A stretch of 64,000 bases of DNA from Paraburkholderia phenoliruptrix. Its GTDB lineage: Bacteria > Pseudomonadota > Gammaproteobacteria > Burkholderiales > Burkholderiaceae. Position 1 is the first letter of the stretch. Each line of letters opens with the position of its first letter. The notes under the pieces were generated by a model. It saw only the letters and a program-made list of their open reading frames with translations. It ran no database searches and was not told where the DNA came from. The position numbers and the translations under genes were made by a program. This document shows positions 25,616 to 37,077 of the stretch, in pieces. The stretch lies in NCBI RefSeq assembly GCF_019511605.1, contig NZ_JAEUAV010000011.1:1-64000 (forward strand), read 5' to 3'.

Positions 25616-25970
25616 CATTGCGAAGCTGCTTGATGTCGCGTGACGTTGGGTGACGACATGGCGCGCGGCGGCGGCTCGCTTTGGCGCCGCGGCCGCCATG
25701 CCGCTGCCAGGCGCTTTTACGCACCGCCATGCGCCTTAAGGCGCTGCCTCGATGCGATCTGGCGAGTTGGCGGCTCGGCGGCTCGGCGGCTCGGCGGCTC
25801 GGCGGCTCGGCGGCTCGGCGGCTAAACGGCTAAGCGGCCAAGCAGCTACGCAACCCCGCAACGCGACAAGCCGGCTCGTCACGACAGAACCCTGCGCGCA
25901 CCAGCATGCAATCAGCCGGCACGCGCGGCCCGTTGCGCGACGCGCCGTCAGTCATTCTTCAAAGGCCATC
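25616..25970. other. Long urtA-urtB spacer with simple repeats
   Basis: A 355-bp spacer inside what is otherwise a tightly packed operon. It holds an 8-bp tandem repeat and a GC-rich stretch (25660-25710) but no gene that I can support. The urtB frame remains open through the repeat up to 25752 and would add AARRLGGS-type repeats to UrtB, but the signal peptide and an AAAGG ribosome site place the urtB start at 25971. Confidence 0.6.
25771..25823. repeat. 8-bp tandem repeat, six copies
   Basis: Six exact copies of CGGCTCGG (25771-25818) plus a partial copy, flanked by near-matches (CGGCTAAA, CGGCTAAG). Eight bases is not a multiple of three, so any copy-number change shifts frames across it; in this position it could alter spacing or mRNA structure between urtA and urtB. 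Confidence 0.88.
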
Positions 25971-27617
<1,647 letters not shown>

Positions 27618-27618
27618 C

Positions 27619-28812
27619 ATGACGTCTGCAACTTCTCCCTCGTCGGCCCAGGGCCGTCTCGGCGCACACGCCGGCGCGACTGGCGGCCGCGACGCGCCGG
27701 CCGGTTTCGCACTCGGCCTGCCGCCGCGTCCCGCACTTCTGTCGCGGCGCGCGTGGCTCGCGCTGATCGTATTGATCGCCGTGGTCGCGCTCGGCGTGCC
27801 GTTCGCGACGCTCGTGGTGCCGGAAACGAGTCCGCTGCATCTATCGGCTTACGCGACGACGGTAGCCGGCAAGTTCATGTGCTACGCGATTGCCGCGCTC
27901 GCGCTCGATCTTGTGTGGGGTTACTGCGGCATTCTGAGCCTCGGCCATGCGCTCTTCTTCGCGCTAGGCGGCTACGCGATCGGCATGTACCTGATGCGTG
28001 CCATCGGCCACGACGGCAAGTACGGCAGCGACCTGCCCGACTTCATGGTGTTTCTCGACTGGCACCAACTGCCCTGGTACTGGCAAGGCACGCAGCATCT
28101 CGGCTATGCGCTCCTGCTCGTGGTGCTGGTGCCGGCCGTGGTCGCGTGGGTGTTCGGCTTTTTCACGTTCCGCTCGCGCGTGAAAGGCGTGTATCTGTCG
28201 ATCATCACGCAGGCCATGACGTTTGCCGCCATGCTGCTGTTCTATCGCAACGAGACCGGCTTTGGCGGCAATAACGGCTTTACGGACTTCAAGCGCATCG
28301 GCGGCTTTCCGATCACGCATGCGGGCACGCGCACCGCGCTGCTGCTCATTACGTTCGCGGTGCTGATCGCCGCGTTCATCGGCGCGCGGGCAATCGTCAC
28401 GTCGAAGCTCGGCCGCGTCGTCACCGCCGTGCGCGACGGCGAGACGCGCCTGATGTTCCTCGGCTACAGCCCGCTCGCCTACAAGCTTTTCGTGTGGACG
28501 GTGTCCGCGGTGCTGTGCGGCATTGCCGGCGCGTTGTATGTGCCGCAGGTGGGCATCATCAATCCGGGCGAAATGTCGCCTGGCAACTCAATCGAAATGG
28601 CGATCTGGGTGGCCGTTGGCGGCCGCGGCACGCTGATCGGGCCGATTGTCGGGGCCTTCGCGGTCAACGGCGCGAAGAGCTTTTTCACCGCGAACTTTCC
28701 CGAATACTGGCTGTTCTTCCTCGGTCTGATTTTCGTGCTGGTTCCGCTTTTCCTGCCGAACGGCATCATGGGAATCGTGGATCTCGCCAAGCGCAAGAGG
28801 AACCGCTCATGA
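27619..28812 (+). CDS. urtC: Urea ABC transporter, permease UrtC
   Basis: Second membrane subunit, 397 residues, LivM-like with about ten membrane segments. Family markers are LDLVWGYCGILSLGHALFFA in the first half, RVKGVYLSIITQAMTF in the middle and NPGEMSPGNSIEMAIWVAVG near the end. The first 45 residues are a non-conserved Ser/Gly/Arg-rich leader typical of UrtC. It begins one base after urtB and its TGA overlaps the urtD ATG (ATGA), so translation is coupled through the whole transporter. Confidence 0.94.
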   Translation: MTSATSPSSAQGRLGAHAGATGGRDAPAGFALGLPPRPALLSRRAWLALIVLIAVVALGVPFATLVVPETSPLHLSAYATTVAGKFMCYAIAALALDLVWGYCGILSLGHALFFALGGYAIGMYLMRAIGHDGKYGSDLPDFMVFLDWHQLPWYWQGTQHLGYALLLVVLVPAVVAWVFGFFTFRSRVKGVYLSIITQAMTFAAMLLFYRNETGFGGNNGFTDFKRIGGFPITHAGTRTALLLITFAVLIAAFIGARAIVTSKLGRVVTAVRDGETRLMFLGYSPLAYKLFVWTVSAVLCGIAGALYVPQVGIINPGEMSPGNSIEMAIWVAVGGRGTLIGPIVGAFAVNGAKSFFTANFPEYWLFFLGLIFVLVPLFLPNGIMGIVDLAKRKRNRS

Positions 28813-29672
28813 ACGAAAACCCGATGGTTCCCGACCTCGACCTGCCCGAGCAACCTTCGCAACATGCGCTGAGCGGCGTCGCCAGCATGGGGCACGCGGT
28901 CGTGCCGGGGCAGATCGACGTGTCGCACGGCACGATCCTCTATCTCGAAGACGTGACCGTGAGCTTCGACGGCTTTCGCGCGTTGAACGCACTGACGCTT
29001 TCCATCGACGCCGGCGAACTGCGTTGCATCATCGGCCCGAACGGCGCGGGCAAGACGACGATGATGGACGTGATTACCGGCAAGACCGAGCCCGATTCGG
29101 GCAAGGTGTTTCTCGGCCAGTCAATCGACCTGACGCGAATGAACGAGCCGTCCATTGCGCGCGCCGGCATTGGACGCAAGTTCCAGAAGCCGACCGTTTT
29201 CGAGCAGCATCCCGTGTGGGAAAACCTCGAACTCGCGATGAAGACCGACAAGGGATGGCTCGCCTCGTTGCGGGCGCGGCTCGACCGCGCGGCGCAAGCG
29301 CGCATTGAAGAGACGCTCGTGCTGATCGGTCTGGAAAGCGAAGCGCGCCGTCTTGCAGGCGAGCTTTCGCATGGACAGAAACAGCGGCTCGAGATCGGCA
29401 TGTTGCTGATGCAACAGCCCGCGCTGCTGCTGCTCGACGAACCCGCGGCCGGCATGACCGACGACGAGACCATGCAACTGGCCGACCTGCTCAATCACCT
29501 GCGCGGCACCTGCTCGATGATGGTGGTCGAACACGACATGGAATTCGTGGCGGCGCTGTCCGGTGAGAGCGGCAAGGTCACGGTGATGGCCGAAGGACGC
29601 GTGCTCGCGCACGGCACGCTCGACGAGGTGAAGCGCGACGAGACCGTGATCGAATCGTATCTCGGCCGCTGA
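28809..29672 (+). CDS. urtD: Urea ABC transporter, ATPase UrtD
   Basis: A 287-residue ABC ATPase of the LivG type. Walker A is GPNGAGKTT, the Q-loop region is IGRKFQKPTVFE, the signature is LSHGQKQRLEIG (here SHGQ instead of SGGQ, usual for UrtD) and Walker B is LLLLDEPAAGM. About 45 residues precede the ABC domain, as in other UrtD proteins. The start at 28809 is set by the ATGA overlap with urtC. It works with UrtE as a heterodimer under UrtBC. Confidence 0.95.
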   Translation: MNENPMVPDLDLPEQPSQHALSGVASMGHAVVPGQIDVSHGTILYLEDVTVSFDGFRALNALTLSIDAGELRCIIGPNGAGKTTMMDVITGKTEPDSGKVFLGQSIDLTRMNEPSIARAGIGRKFQKPTVFEQHPVWENLELAMKTDKGWLASLRARLDRAAQARIEETLVLIGLESEARRLAGELSHGQKQRLEIGMLLMQQPALLLLDEPAAGMTDDETMQLADLLNHLRGTCSMMVVEHDMEFVAALSGESGKVTVMAEGRVLAHGTLDEVKRDETVIESYLGR

Positions 29673-29720
29673 GCGGGCGGGCGAACCGAAGGTCTAAGAG
29701 GTCGAGAGGATCGAAACAAC

Positions 29721-30413
29721 ATGCTGGAAGTCGAAAACCTGAACCAGTACTACGGCGGCAGCCACATTCTTCGCGATGTGAAGCTCACGGTGCCGGAGGG
29801 CAAGCTGACGGTTCTGCTCGGCCGCAACGGCGTGGGCAAGACCACGCTGCTGCGTTGCCTGATGGGCGTCGTGCAGACGAAAAGCGGCTCCATAGCGTGG
29901 CGCGGCGCACCGATCACGAAGCTGCCCACCTATTCGCGGGTCGAAAAAGGACTCGCCTACGTGCCGCAGGGGCGCGATATTTTTCCGCGCCTCACTGTCG
30001 AAGAAAATCTGCTGGTGGGCGCGGCCAGCAAGAAAGCGCCGAAAAAGATTCCCGAGCGGATCTACGAGTTGTTTCCCGTGCTCAAGGACATGCGCGGGCG
30101 CCGCGGCGGCGATCTGTCGGGCGGTCAGCAACAACAGCTTGCGATCGGCCGCGCGTTGATGAGCGATCCGCAACTGCTGATTCTGGACGAGCCCACCGAA
30201 GGCATACAGCCGTCCATCATCCAGGACATTGGCCGCACGCTGCGCCAACTCGTCGAGGAAATGGGCATGACCGTGCTGCTCGTCGAGCAGTATTACGACT
30301 TCGCGAAGGACATTGCCGACCGCTACTGGGTGATGAGCCGCGGCGAGATTGTCGCGGGCGGCGAAGGCGTCAACATGGACGCCGACGGCGTGCGCGCGCT
30401 GATCGCCGTGTGA
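29721..30413 (+). CDS. urtE: Urea ABC transporter, ATPase UrtE
   Basis: A 230-residue ABC ATPase of the LivF type, partner of UrtD. Walker A GRNGVGKTT, signature LSGGQQQQLAIG, Walker B LLILDEPTEGIQPS and the switch histidine region replaced by VLLVEQYYDFA, which is typical for LivF/UrtE. An AGGA ribosome-site core lies about ten bases before the ATG; the gene begins 48 bp after urtD. It closes the five-gene transporter and is followed by ureD. Confidence 0.95.
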   Translation: MLEVENLNQYYGGSHILRDVKLTVPEGKLTVLLGRNGVGKTTLLRCLMGVVQTKSGSIAWRGAPITKLPTYSRVEKGLAYVPQGRDIFPRLTVEENLLVGAASKKAPKKIPERIYELFPVLKDMRGRRGGDLSGGQQQQLAIGRALMSDPQLLILDEPTEGIQPSIIQDIGRTLRQLVEEMGMTVLLVEQYYDFAKDIADRYWVMSRGEIVAGGEGVNMDADGVRALIAV

Positions 30414-30542
30414 GGCGTTCGTTTTGCATGGCGTGCTATGCTCGGCGCGTCCTGGGCCGAGACCGCATGGGTAGGCATGGTATCGGCCTGCACGCGCCTC
30501 TGCTTGTACTTCTACTCACACGTCGATTGCACGTTCGTTCGC

Positions 30543-31436
30543 ATGTCGCTTCACGAAAATCACGTCACGCTGGCCAATGCGCAAGGGCAACTGCAAGAGC
30601 AAGCGCATGCGCAATGGCGCGCGCGGCTCGAACTCGGCTTTGTCAAGCAAGGCGAGCGGACCACGCTCGCTCATCGGCTTCACGATGGGCCGTTGCGCGT
30701 GCAGCGGCCGCTCTATCCCGAAGGCGAATCCATCTGTCACACGGTGATCGTGCATCCGCCAGGCGGCATTGCCGGTGGCGATGAGCTTTCCATTCACGTC
30801 GACGTCGGCGCCGGTGCCCACGCGGTCATCACGACGCCTGGCGCGACCAAGTGGTACAAGTCCAATGGCCGCGCGGCGCGGCAGCAGATCGCCGTGCGCG
30901 TCGGCGCACAGGCGAAGCTCGACTGGCTGCCGCAGAACAACATCGTGTTCGATCGGGCGAACGCGGCACTGGATTTTTCGCTGACGCTCGCCGAAGGCGC
31001 CACTGCAATCGGCTGGGATGCGACCCAGCTTGGCCGTCAAGCGGCCGGCGAGCGCTGGTCGGAGGGCCGCTTGCAGACGGTCTCGCGTATCGCGCGCACG
31101 AGTGGCGAACTGCTGTGGCTGGAGCGCGCGCATCTTGCGGCGGACGATCCGCTGCGCGATGCCGCGCAAGGGCTCGGCGGATTTCCCGCATATGGGACGC
31201 TGTGGGCCGTCGGGCCCGCCTGCAACGACGCGCTAGCCGAAGCGCTGAGCGCGCAACTGCCCTTCGACAATTCATTGCGCGCGGCCGCCTCCTGTGTGAC
31301 CGACGGCGCGCTGCTCGTGCGCGCGGTGTCCAGGTCGATGGAGACGTTGCAGCGCGCGTTGACGCAATGCTGGTTGCAGTTGCGCCCCGTTGTGCATGAG
31401 GTCGAAGCCGTGCCGCTGCGGATCTGGACCACGTAG
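30543..31436 (+). CDS. ureD: Urease accessory protein UreD
   Basis: Chaperone that, with UreF and UreG, opens apo-urease for nickel insertion. The 297-residue product (ATG at 30543, [10 protein letters not shown]) has the family motifs [19 protein letters not shown] and [20 protein letters not shown], then [16 protein letters not shown]. Frames remain open up to 30438, but the added residues do not look like UreD. No strong ribosome site precedes the chosen ATG, so the start has some uncertainty. It follows urtE by 129 bp. Confidence 0.92.
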   Translation: MSLHENHVTLANAQGQLQEQAHAQWRARLELGFVKQGERTTLAHRLHDGPLRVQRPLYPEGESICHTVIVHPPGGIAGGDELSIHVDVGAGAHAVITTPGATKWYKSNGRAARQQIAVRVGAQAKLDWLPQNNIVFDRANAALDFSLTLAEGATAIGWDATQLGRQAAGERWSEGRLQTVSRIARTSGELLWLERAHLAADDPLRDAAQGLGGFPAYGTLWAVGPACNDALAEALSAQLPFDNSLRAAASCVTDGALLVRAVSRSMETLQRALTQCWLQLRPVVHEVEAVPLRIWTT

Positions 31437-31664
31437 GTCGACAACCCGCTTTCACCGCGTAAGACACGCACGCACCAAGCCGGCGCGAAGCCGGGCCCAC
31501 TCGTGGTGCACGCTCGCGCAGTTCTTGCTGCGAGCGCCCGCCGCACCACGATGGCACACACCTTGCATCCTCAGCCGCGACGCTGCCGCGATGCTGCCGC
31601 CTATTCCGGCACAGCCGCCCGCCACCGCTACCACCACCATCACAATCACGCACGCCTACTACAA

Positions 31665-32468
31665 ATGAACCGACCCACGCTTCGCTCCACGCGCCGCACG
31701 TTGCTGGCCTCTCTGCTCGTCTCGTCCATTCTCGCGATCACCGCTCATGCAGCACACGCAGACACGCTCGACAACATCGTCAAGGCCGGCGTGCTGAAGG
31801 TCGCGGTGCCGGAAGACTATCCGCCGTTCGGCTCGGTCGGCCCCGACATGAAGCCGCAGGGCTACGACATCGACACCGCCGCGCTGCTCGCCAAGTCGAT
31901 GAACGTGAAGCTGGAACTGGTGCCCGTGAATAGCGCGAACCGCATTCCGTATCTGCAAACCAACAAGGTGGATCTCGTGATCTCCTCGCTCGGCAAGACG
32001 CCGGATCGCGAGAAAGTCATCGACTTTTCGACCGCTTACGCACCGTACTACCAGGGCGTGTTCGGTCCCGCCGACATCAAGGTGAGCGGCCCCGCCGACC
32101 TCACCGGCAAGACGGTGGGCGCGACGCGCGGCGCGCTCGAGGAAATCGGCCTCTCGCAAATGGCGCCCAACGCCACGATCAAGCGCTTCGAAGACAACAA
32201 CGCAACCATCGCCGCATTCCTTTCGGGCCAGGTTCAACTGATCGCCGCGGGCAACATCGTCGCCGCCGCGATTCTCGCGAAGAATCCGCCGCGCCGGCCG
32301 GAGCCCAAGTTCGTCATCAAGAATTCGCCGTGCTTCGTCGGCATGAACAAGAATGAACCGCGCCTGCAGCAGAAGGTCAACGCCGCGATCGCACAGGCGC
32401 GGCAGGACGGCACGCTGAACACGATGTCGAAGAAGTGGTTCGGCGCGCCGTTGCCTGCGGATCTGTAA
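31665..32468 (+). CDS. Polar amino-acid-type periplasmic binding protein inserted in the urease locus
   Basis: A 267-residue solute-binding protein family 3 member. The N-terminus [20 protein letters not shown] leads into a hydrophobic signal cut at AHA. The mature part follows the family pattern: [52 protein letters not shown] and [13 protein letters not shown]. These proteins bind polar amino acids, opines or related compounds. It has no permease or ATPase partner here and splits ureD from ureA on the same strand, with a 228-bp spacer before it and 131 bp after. A nitrogenous ligand is a reasonable guess; no residue set defines it. Confidence 0.86.
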   Translation: MNRPTLRSTRRTLLASLLVSSILAITAHAAHADTLDNIVKAGVLKVAVPEDYPPFGSVGPDMKPQGYDIDTAALLAKSMNVKLELVPVNSANRIPYLQTNKVDLVISSLGKTPDREKVIDFSTAYAPYYQGVFGPADIKVSGPADLTGKTVGATRGALEEIGLSQMAPNATIKRFEDNNATIAAFLSGQVQLIAAGNIVAAAILAKNPPRRPEPKFVIKNSPCFVGMNKNEPRLQQKVNAAIAQARQDGTLNTMSKKWFGAPLPADL

Positions 32469-32599
32469 GCGCACCGTTAGCCGGGCTTGATAGCGTCACT
32501 GTCTGTCCGGTATTGCACGGGTCGCATCGGCGATCTGCAACGCCTATCATTGTCGCGACCTGTTCCGTTGGAGCAGGCGCCACCCACCGCACTCATTCG

Positions 32600-32902
32600 A
32601 TGAAGCTGACACCTCGCGAGAAGGACAAGCTGCTGATCTTCACCGCCGCGCTGCTTGCCGAACGGCGCCGCGCGCGCGGCCTCAAACTCAACTATCCAGA
32701 AGCGGTCGCGTTCATCACGGCGGCGTTGATGGAAGCAGCGCGCGACGGCAAGACCGTCGCCGAGGTCATGCACTACGGCACCACGCTGCTCACCCGCGAC
32801 GACGTGATGGAAGGCGTGCCCGAGATGATTCCCGACATTCAGGTGGAAGCCACCTTCCCGGACGGCACGAAGCTCGTCACCGTGCATCATCCGATTCCGT
32901 GA
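32600..32902 (+). CDS. ureA: Urease gamma subunit
   Basis: Smallest structural subunit of urease, exactly 100 residues, the normal length. It begins [20 protein letters not shown] and contains [20 protein letters not shown] and the C-terminal [18 protein letters not shown], which are highly conserved. Urease hydrolyses urea to ammonia and carbamate in the cytoplasm as an (alpha-beta-gamma)3 complex. The gene is followed by ureB after 40 bp. Confidence 0.97.
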   Translation: MKLTPREKDKLLIFTAALLAERRRARGLKLNYPEAVAFITAALMEAARDGKTVAEVMHYGTTLLTRDDVMEGVPEMIPDIQVEATFPDGTKLVTVHHPIP

Positions 32903-32942
32903 GCCGCTGAATCTTGATCTCCCCGAATAGAAAGGCACGCCC

Positions 32943-33248
32943 ATGATTCCCGGCGAACTCATCATCGACGAAGGCGAGCACGAGCTCAACGCGGGCCGCG
33001 CGACCGTCACGGTCGTCGTGTCGAACACCGGCGACCGGCCCGTGCAGATCGGCTCGCACTATCACTTCTATGAAGTGAACGACGCCCTCGCGTTCGATCG
33101 CGAAGCGGCCCGCGGCTTTCGCCTGAACATCGCGGCAGGCACCGCGGTGCGCTTCGAGCCCGGCCAGGAGCGCACGGTCGAGCTGGTCGAACTGGCGGGC
33201 GAGCGCATCGTCCACGGCTTCAACGGCAAGGTGATGGGCAAGCTCTGA
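32943..33248 (+). CDS. ureB: Urease beta subunit
   Basis: A 101-residue structural subunit, normal length. Conserved segments are [38 protein letters not shown] and the C-terminal [14 protein letters not shown]. It bridges UreA and UreC in the holoenzyme. Encoded 40 bp after ureA and 56 bp before ureC, in the standard order. Confidence 0.97.
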   Translation: MIPGELIIDEGEHELNAGRATVTVVVSNTGDRPVQIGSHYHFYEVNDALAFDREAARGFRLNIAAGTAVRFEPGQERTVELVELAGERIVHGFNGKVMGKL

Positions 33249-33304
33249 GGCGCCGCGCGCGCTCTGCTGCCCCGACCCGCCCTGCTCAATTCCGGACCCA
33301 CATC

Positions 33305-35011
33305 ATGACCTTACGCATTGGCCGCCGCGCATACGCGGAAATGTTCGGCCCCACCACCGGCGACCGCGTGCGTCTTGCCGACACCGAGTTGCTGATCGAA
33401 GTCGAACGCGACTTCACGACCTACGGCGAAGAAGTGAAATTCGGCGGCGGAAAAGTGATTCGCGACGGCATGGGCCAATCGCAGCGCGTGCATGCCGAGG
33501 TTGTCGACACCGTCGTGACGAATGCGGTGATTCTCGACCACTGGGGCATCGTGAAGGCCGACATCGGCATCAAGGACGGCCGCATTGCCGCCATCGGCAA
33601 GGCGGGCAACCCGGACATCCAGCCCAACGTGACGATTGCCATCGGCGCGTCCACCGAAGTGATCGCCGGCGAGGGGCTGATCGTGACGGCGGGCGGCATC
33701 GACACGCACATTCACTTCATCAGCCCGCAGCAGATCGAGGAAGCGCTCGCGAGCGGCGTGACGACCATGCTCGGCGGCGGCACGGGCCCCGCAACGGGCA
33801 CCAACGCGACCACCTGCACGCCGGGTCCGTGGCATCTCGAGCGCATGCTGCAAGCCGCGGACGGCTACCCGATGAACCTCGGCTTTCTCGGCAAAGGCAA
33901 TGTGAGCCAACCGCAGCCGGCGCTCGAACAGATCGCCGCGGGCGCCATCGGCCTGAAGCTGCACGAGGACTGGGGCACGACGCCGGCCGCGATCGACAAT
34001 TGCCTCTCGGTTGCCGACGACACCGACACGCAGGTCGCGATTCACACCGACACGCTGAACGAAGCGGGTTTCGTGGAAGCGACCGTGGCCGCGTTCAAGG
34101 GCCGCACGATCCACACGTATCACACGGAAGGCGCGGGCGGCGGCCACGCGCCGGACATCATCAAGGTCTGCGGCGAAGCGAACGTGCTGCCTTCGTCGAC
34201 CAATCCGACGCGGCCCTACACCGTCAACACGCTCGAGGAGCATCTCGACATGCTGATGGTGTGCCACCACCTGGACCCCTCGATTGCGGAAGACATTGCG
34301 TTTGCCGAATCGCGGATTCGCCGCGAGACCATTGCGGCCGAAGACATCCTGCACGATCTGGGCGCGCTCTCGATGCTGTCGTCCGATTCGCAGGCAATGG
34401 GCCGCGTGGGCGAAGTGATCATCCGCACGTGGCAAACCGCGCACAAGATGAAAGTGCAGCGCGGCGCGCTGCCCGAGGACAACGCGCGGCACGACAACTT
34501 CCGGGCAAAGCGCTATGTCGCCAAATACACGATCAACCCGGCGATCACTCACGGCATTGCGCACGAAGTGGGGTCGATCGAGCCGGGCAAATGGGCGGAC
34601 CTCGTGTTCTGGGAGCCCGCGTTCTTCGGCATCAAGCCGTCGCTCGTCCTGAAGGGCGGCATGATCGCGATGGCGCAGATGGGCGACCCGAACGCGTCGA
34701 TTCCGACACCGCAGCCGGTGCATTATCGCGAGATGTTCGCCACGCGCGGCGGGGCTTTGGGGCGCACGTCGCTGACCTTCGTTTCGCAACTCGCCGCCGA
34801 CGCAGACGTCGCCGAGCGCTATGGTCTGCAAAAGCGTATCGTGGCTGTGAAGAACTGCCGCAACATCACGAAGGCAGACATGATTCACAACGCGTGGCGC
34901 CCGTCGATCAGCGTCGATCCGGAAACGTATCAGGTAATTGCCGACGGTCAATTGCTGACCTGCGATCCGGCCACTGTTTTGCCGATGGCGCAACGCTACT
35001 TCCTGTTCTGA
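33305..35011 (+). CDS. ureC: Urease alpha (catalytic) subunit
   Basis: The nickel-containing catalytic subunit, 568 residues. Key features: the metal-binding HIHF motif in [16 protein letters not shown], the lysine that becomes carbamylated to bridge the two nickel ions in GLKLHEDWG, further histidines in [12 protein letters not shown] and the [15 protein letters not shown] stretch, and the mobile-flap signature MVCHHLDPS with the catalytic histidine. All key residues are present, so the enzyme should be active once loaded with nickel by UreDEFG. The stop is two bases before the ureE ATG. Confidence 0.98.
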   Translation: MTLRIGRRAYAEMFGPTTGDRVRLADTELLIEVERDFTTYGEEVKFGGGKVIRDGMGQSQRVHAEVVDTVVTNAVILDHWGIVKADIGIKDGRIAAIGKAGNPDIQPNVTIAIGASTEVIAGEGLIVTAGGIDTHIHFISPQQIEEALASGVTTMLGGGTGPATGTNATTCTPGPWHLERMLQAADGYPMNLGFLGKGNVSQPQPALEQIAAGAIGLKLHEDWGTTPAAIDNCLSVADDTDTQVAIHTDTLNEAGFVEATVAAFKGRTIHTYHTEGAGGGHAPDIIKVCGEANVLPSSTNPTRPYTVNTLEEHLDMLMVCHHLDPSIAEDIAFAESRIRRETIAAEDILHDLGALSMLSSDSQAMGRVGEVIIRTWQTAHKMKVQRGALPEDNARHDNFRAKRYVAKYTINPAITHGIAHEVGSIEPGKWADLVFWEPAFFGIKPSLVLKGGMIAMAQMGDPNASIPTPQPVHYREMFATRGGALGRTSLTFVSQLAADADVAERYGLQKRIVAVKNCRNITKADMIHNAWRPSISVDPETYQVIADGQLLTCDPATVLPMAQRYFLF

Positions 35012-35013
35012 TC

Positions 35014-35706
35014 ATGCGCACCCTCGACAAGCTGCTTGCCCCTCATCTGAAGCTCGCGCCGGTGCTGCTCAAGCGCGCACCCACGCTGACGCTCGCTTTC
35101 GACGAGCGCCGCAAGAGCCGGCTTGCGGCCACGCTCGATACCGGCGAGGAAGTGGCCGTGCTGCTGCCGCGCGGCACCGTGCTGCGCGACGGCGACGTGC
35201 TGGTCGCCGACGACGGCGGCCTCGTGCGCGTGGTCGCGGCGCCCGAAACGGTGCTCGTGGTGCGCGCGAAAGATGCGTTGACGCTGACGCGCGCGGCGTA
35301 TCACCTCGGCAATCGCCATACGCCGGTGGAAGTCGGCGCGGATTATCTGAAGCTCGAATACGATCCGGTGCTCGCCGACATGCTCGAGCGCATCGGCGCA
35401 ACGGTCGCCCAAGTGTCCATGCCGTTTCAGCCTGAAGCTGGCGCGTATGGCGGCGGGCACAAGCACGGGCATGACGAGAGCTTCGCCGAAGACTACGCGC
35501 TCGCGCAGCAGGTGTTCGGCGAACATCATGGGTCAGGTCATGCGCACGATCATCAGCATGGCCACGAACATGGTCACGATCACGGTCATGGGCATGGTCA
35601 CAGCCACGAAGGCCACGCCCACGCCCACGAAGGCCACGACCACGAAGGCCACACGCACGACGAATCCTGCGGGCACGGCCACCCTCATCACCATGCGCAT
35701 CGCTGA
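35014..35706 (+). CDS. ureE: Urease nickel metallochaperone UreE with long His-rich tail
   Basis: Delivers nickel to UreG and the apo-urease complex. The 230-residue protein has the usual UreE N-terminal and C-terminal metal-binding domains ([28 protein letters not shown] with the conserved metal-binding histidine), followed from about residue 148 by an unusually long tail of alternating His with Gly, Asp or Glu. That tail contains roughly thirty histidines and one cysteine and should bind many metal ions. The tail DNA overlaps ureF by 14 bases. Confidence 0.95.
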   Translation: MRTLDKLLAPHLKLAPVLLKRAPTLTLAFDERRKSRLAATLDTGEEVAVLLPRGTVLRDGDVLVADDGGLVRVVAAPETVLVVRAKDALTLTRAAYHLGNRHTPVEVGADYLKLEYDPVLADMLERIGATVAQVSMPFQPEAGAYGGGHKHGHDESFAEDYALAQQVFGEHHGSGHAHDHQHGHEHGHDHGHGHGHSHEGHAHAHEGHDHEGHTHDESCGHGHPHHHAHR

Positions 35707-36373
35707 ACTCACGGCGCTGTTGCATCTCGCGTCGCCGGCGCTGCCGATCGGCGCGTTCAGTTATTCGCAGGGACTGGAAGCGGCGATCGAAGCGCGGCTC
35801 ATCACCGACGCGGACTCCGCGCGCGACTGGATCGCAAGCGGCCTCACCGACGTGCTCGCGCATGGCGAGCTGCCGTTTCTCGCGCATCAGATAGAGCGCT
35901 GGCGCACTCACGACGCAGCCGGTCTCGCGCAAGCCAACAGCGAATTTCTAGCGAGCCGCGAGTCCGCCGAGTTGCGCCGCGAAACCGCGCAGATGGGTTG
36001 GTCGCTGCGTCAGTTGTGCGTCTCGGTGGAATGGGGCGATGCGGCGCGGCGCGCGACGCTCGCCTCAATTTCGCCGCTCGCGCAACCCACGGCGTTCGCC
36101 TTCGCAGCCTATGCACATGACGCCGCAGTGGACGCCGCGCTCGCCGCCTACGCATTCAGCTGGGTCGAAAACCAGGCCGCCGCCGCATTGAAGGCCGTGC
36201 CGCTCGGGCAGCTAGCCGGGCAACGCATTATCGTCGCATTGCGCGAGCCGATCGAGGCAGCGGTGACACGCGCGCTCGCCACGCCGCCGGAAAACATCAA
36301 CACTTTTGCGCCGCAGCTCGGCATTCTGTCGGCGCGCCACGAGTCGCAGTATTCGCGGCTCTTTCGCTCATAA
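35693..36373 (+). CDS. ureF: Urease accessory protein UreF
   Basis: A 226-residue all-helical urease maturation factor that links UreD and UreG and gates the GTPase. It starts [20 protein letters not shown] and continues AFSYSQGLE, which is the family signature, and ends with the typical SRLFRS. The ATG at 35693 lies inside the last codons of ureE in another frame (14-bp overlap), indicating translational coupling. ureG follows 11 bp after the stop. Confidence 0.95.
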   Translation: MRIAELTALLHLASPALPIGAFSYSQGLEAAIEARLITDADSARDWIASGLTDVLAHGELPFLAHQIERWRTHDAAGLAQANSEFLASRESAELRRETAQMGWSLRQLCVSVEWGDAARRATLASISPLAQPTAFAFAAYAHDAAVDAALAAYAFSWVENQAAAALKAVPLGQLAGQRIIVALREPIEAAVTRALATPPENINTFAPQLGILSARHESQYSRLFRS

Positions 36374-36384
36374 AACGATCCATC

Positions 36385-37038
36385 ATGAACGCACCTCAAC
36401 ATACCGCCGTCTCGTCCGTTCGCACGAAGAAGCTGCCGCCGCTGCGCGTGGGCGTCGGCGGCCCGGTGGGCTCGGGCAAGACCACGCTGCTCGAAATGCT
36501 CTGCAAGGCGATGCGCGAACAATACGACCTGGTCGCGATCACCAACGACATTTATACGAAAGAAGACCAGCGGCTGCTGACGGTCGCGGGCGCGCTGCCG
36601 GCGGAGCGCATCATGGGCGTCGAGACGGGCGGCTGCCCGCACACGGCAATTCGCGAAGACGCGTCGATCAATCTGGAAGCCGTGGACCGCATGCTCACGC
36701 GCTTCCCGGACGCGGACATCGTCTTCATCGAATCGGGCGGCGACAATCTCGCGGCCACTTTCAGCCCCGAACTGTCGGACCTCACCATCTATGTGATCGA
36801 CGTGGCGGGCGGCGAGAAGATTCCGCGCAAGGGCGGGCCTGGCATTACGAAGTCGGATCTGCTCGTGATCAACAAGACCGATCTCGCGCCGCTGGTGGGT
36901 GCGAATCTCGACGTGATGGCGTCCGACGCGAAGAAGATGCGCGGCGAGCGGCCTTTTGTGATGTGCAATCTGAAGGCGCTCGACGGATTGGACGAGGTGG
37001 TGCGCTTTATCGAGCGAAAGGGCTTGTTGAAGGTTTGA
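36385..37038 (+). CDS. ureG: Urease accessory GTPase UreG
   Basis: A 217-residue SIMIBI GTPase that couples GTP hydrolysis to nickel delivery. P-loop [17 protein letters not shown], metal-binding [14 protein letters not shown] (Cys-Pro-His), [17 protein letters not shown] and the guanine-specific NKTDLAP are all intact. It is the last gene of the urea module. A weak hairpin (ACGGCGC/GCGCCGT) overlaps the region just after its stop, and the convergent waaA gene ends 39 bp away. Confidence 0.97.
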   Translation: MNAPQHTAVSSVRTKKLPPLRVGVGGPVGSGKTTLLEMLCKAMREQYDLVAITNDIYTKEDQRLLTVAGALPAERIMGVETGGCPHTAIREDASINLEAVDRMLTRFPDADIVFIESGGDNLAATFSPELSDLTIYVIDVAGGEKIPRKGGPGITKSDLLVINKTDLAPLVGANLDVMASDAKKMRGERPFVMCNLKALDGLDEVVRFIERKGLLKV

Positions 37039-37077
37039 CGGCGCGCCGCGGCAGCGCCGTTTGAGCGCCGCCGCTCG

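Noticed and set aside
25752..25970. Longer UrtB with an AARRLGGS-repeat N-terminus
   Set aside because: The signal-like N-terminus and an AAAGG ribosome site place the start at 25971; the upstream frame only reads through an 8-bp repeat.
33311..34993. Minus-strand open frame opposite ureC
   Set aside because: Antisense shadow of a highly conserved urease gene; no ribosome site or recognisable domain.
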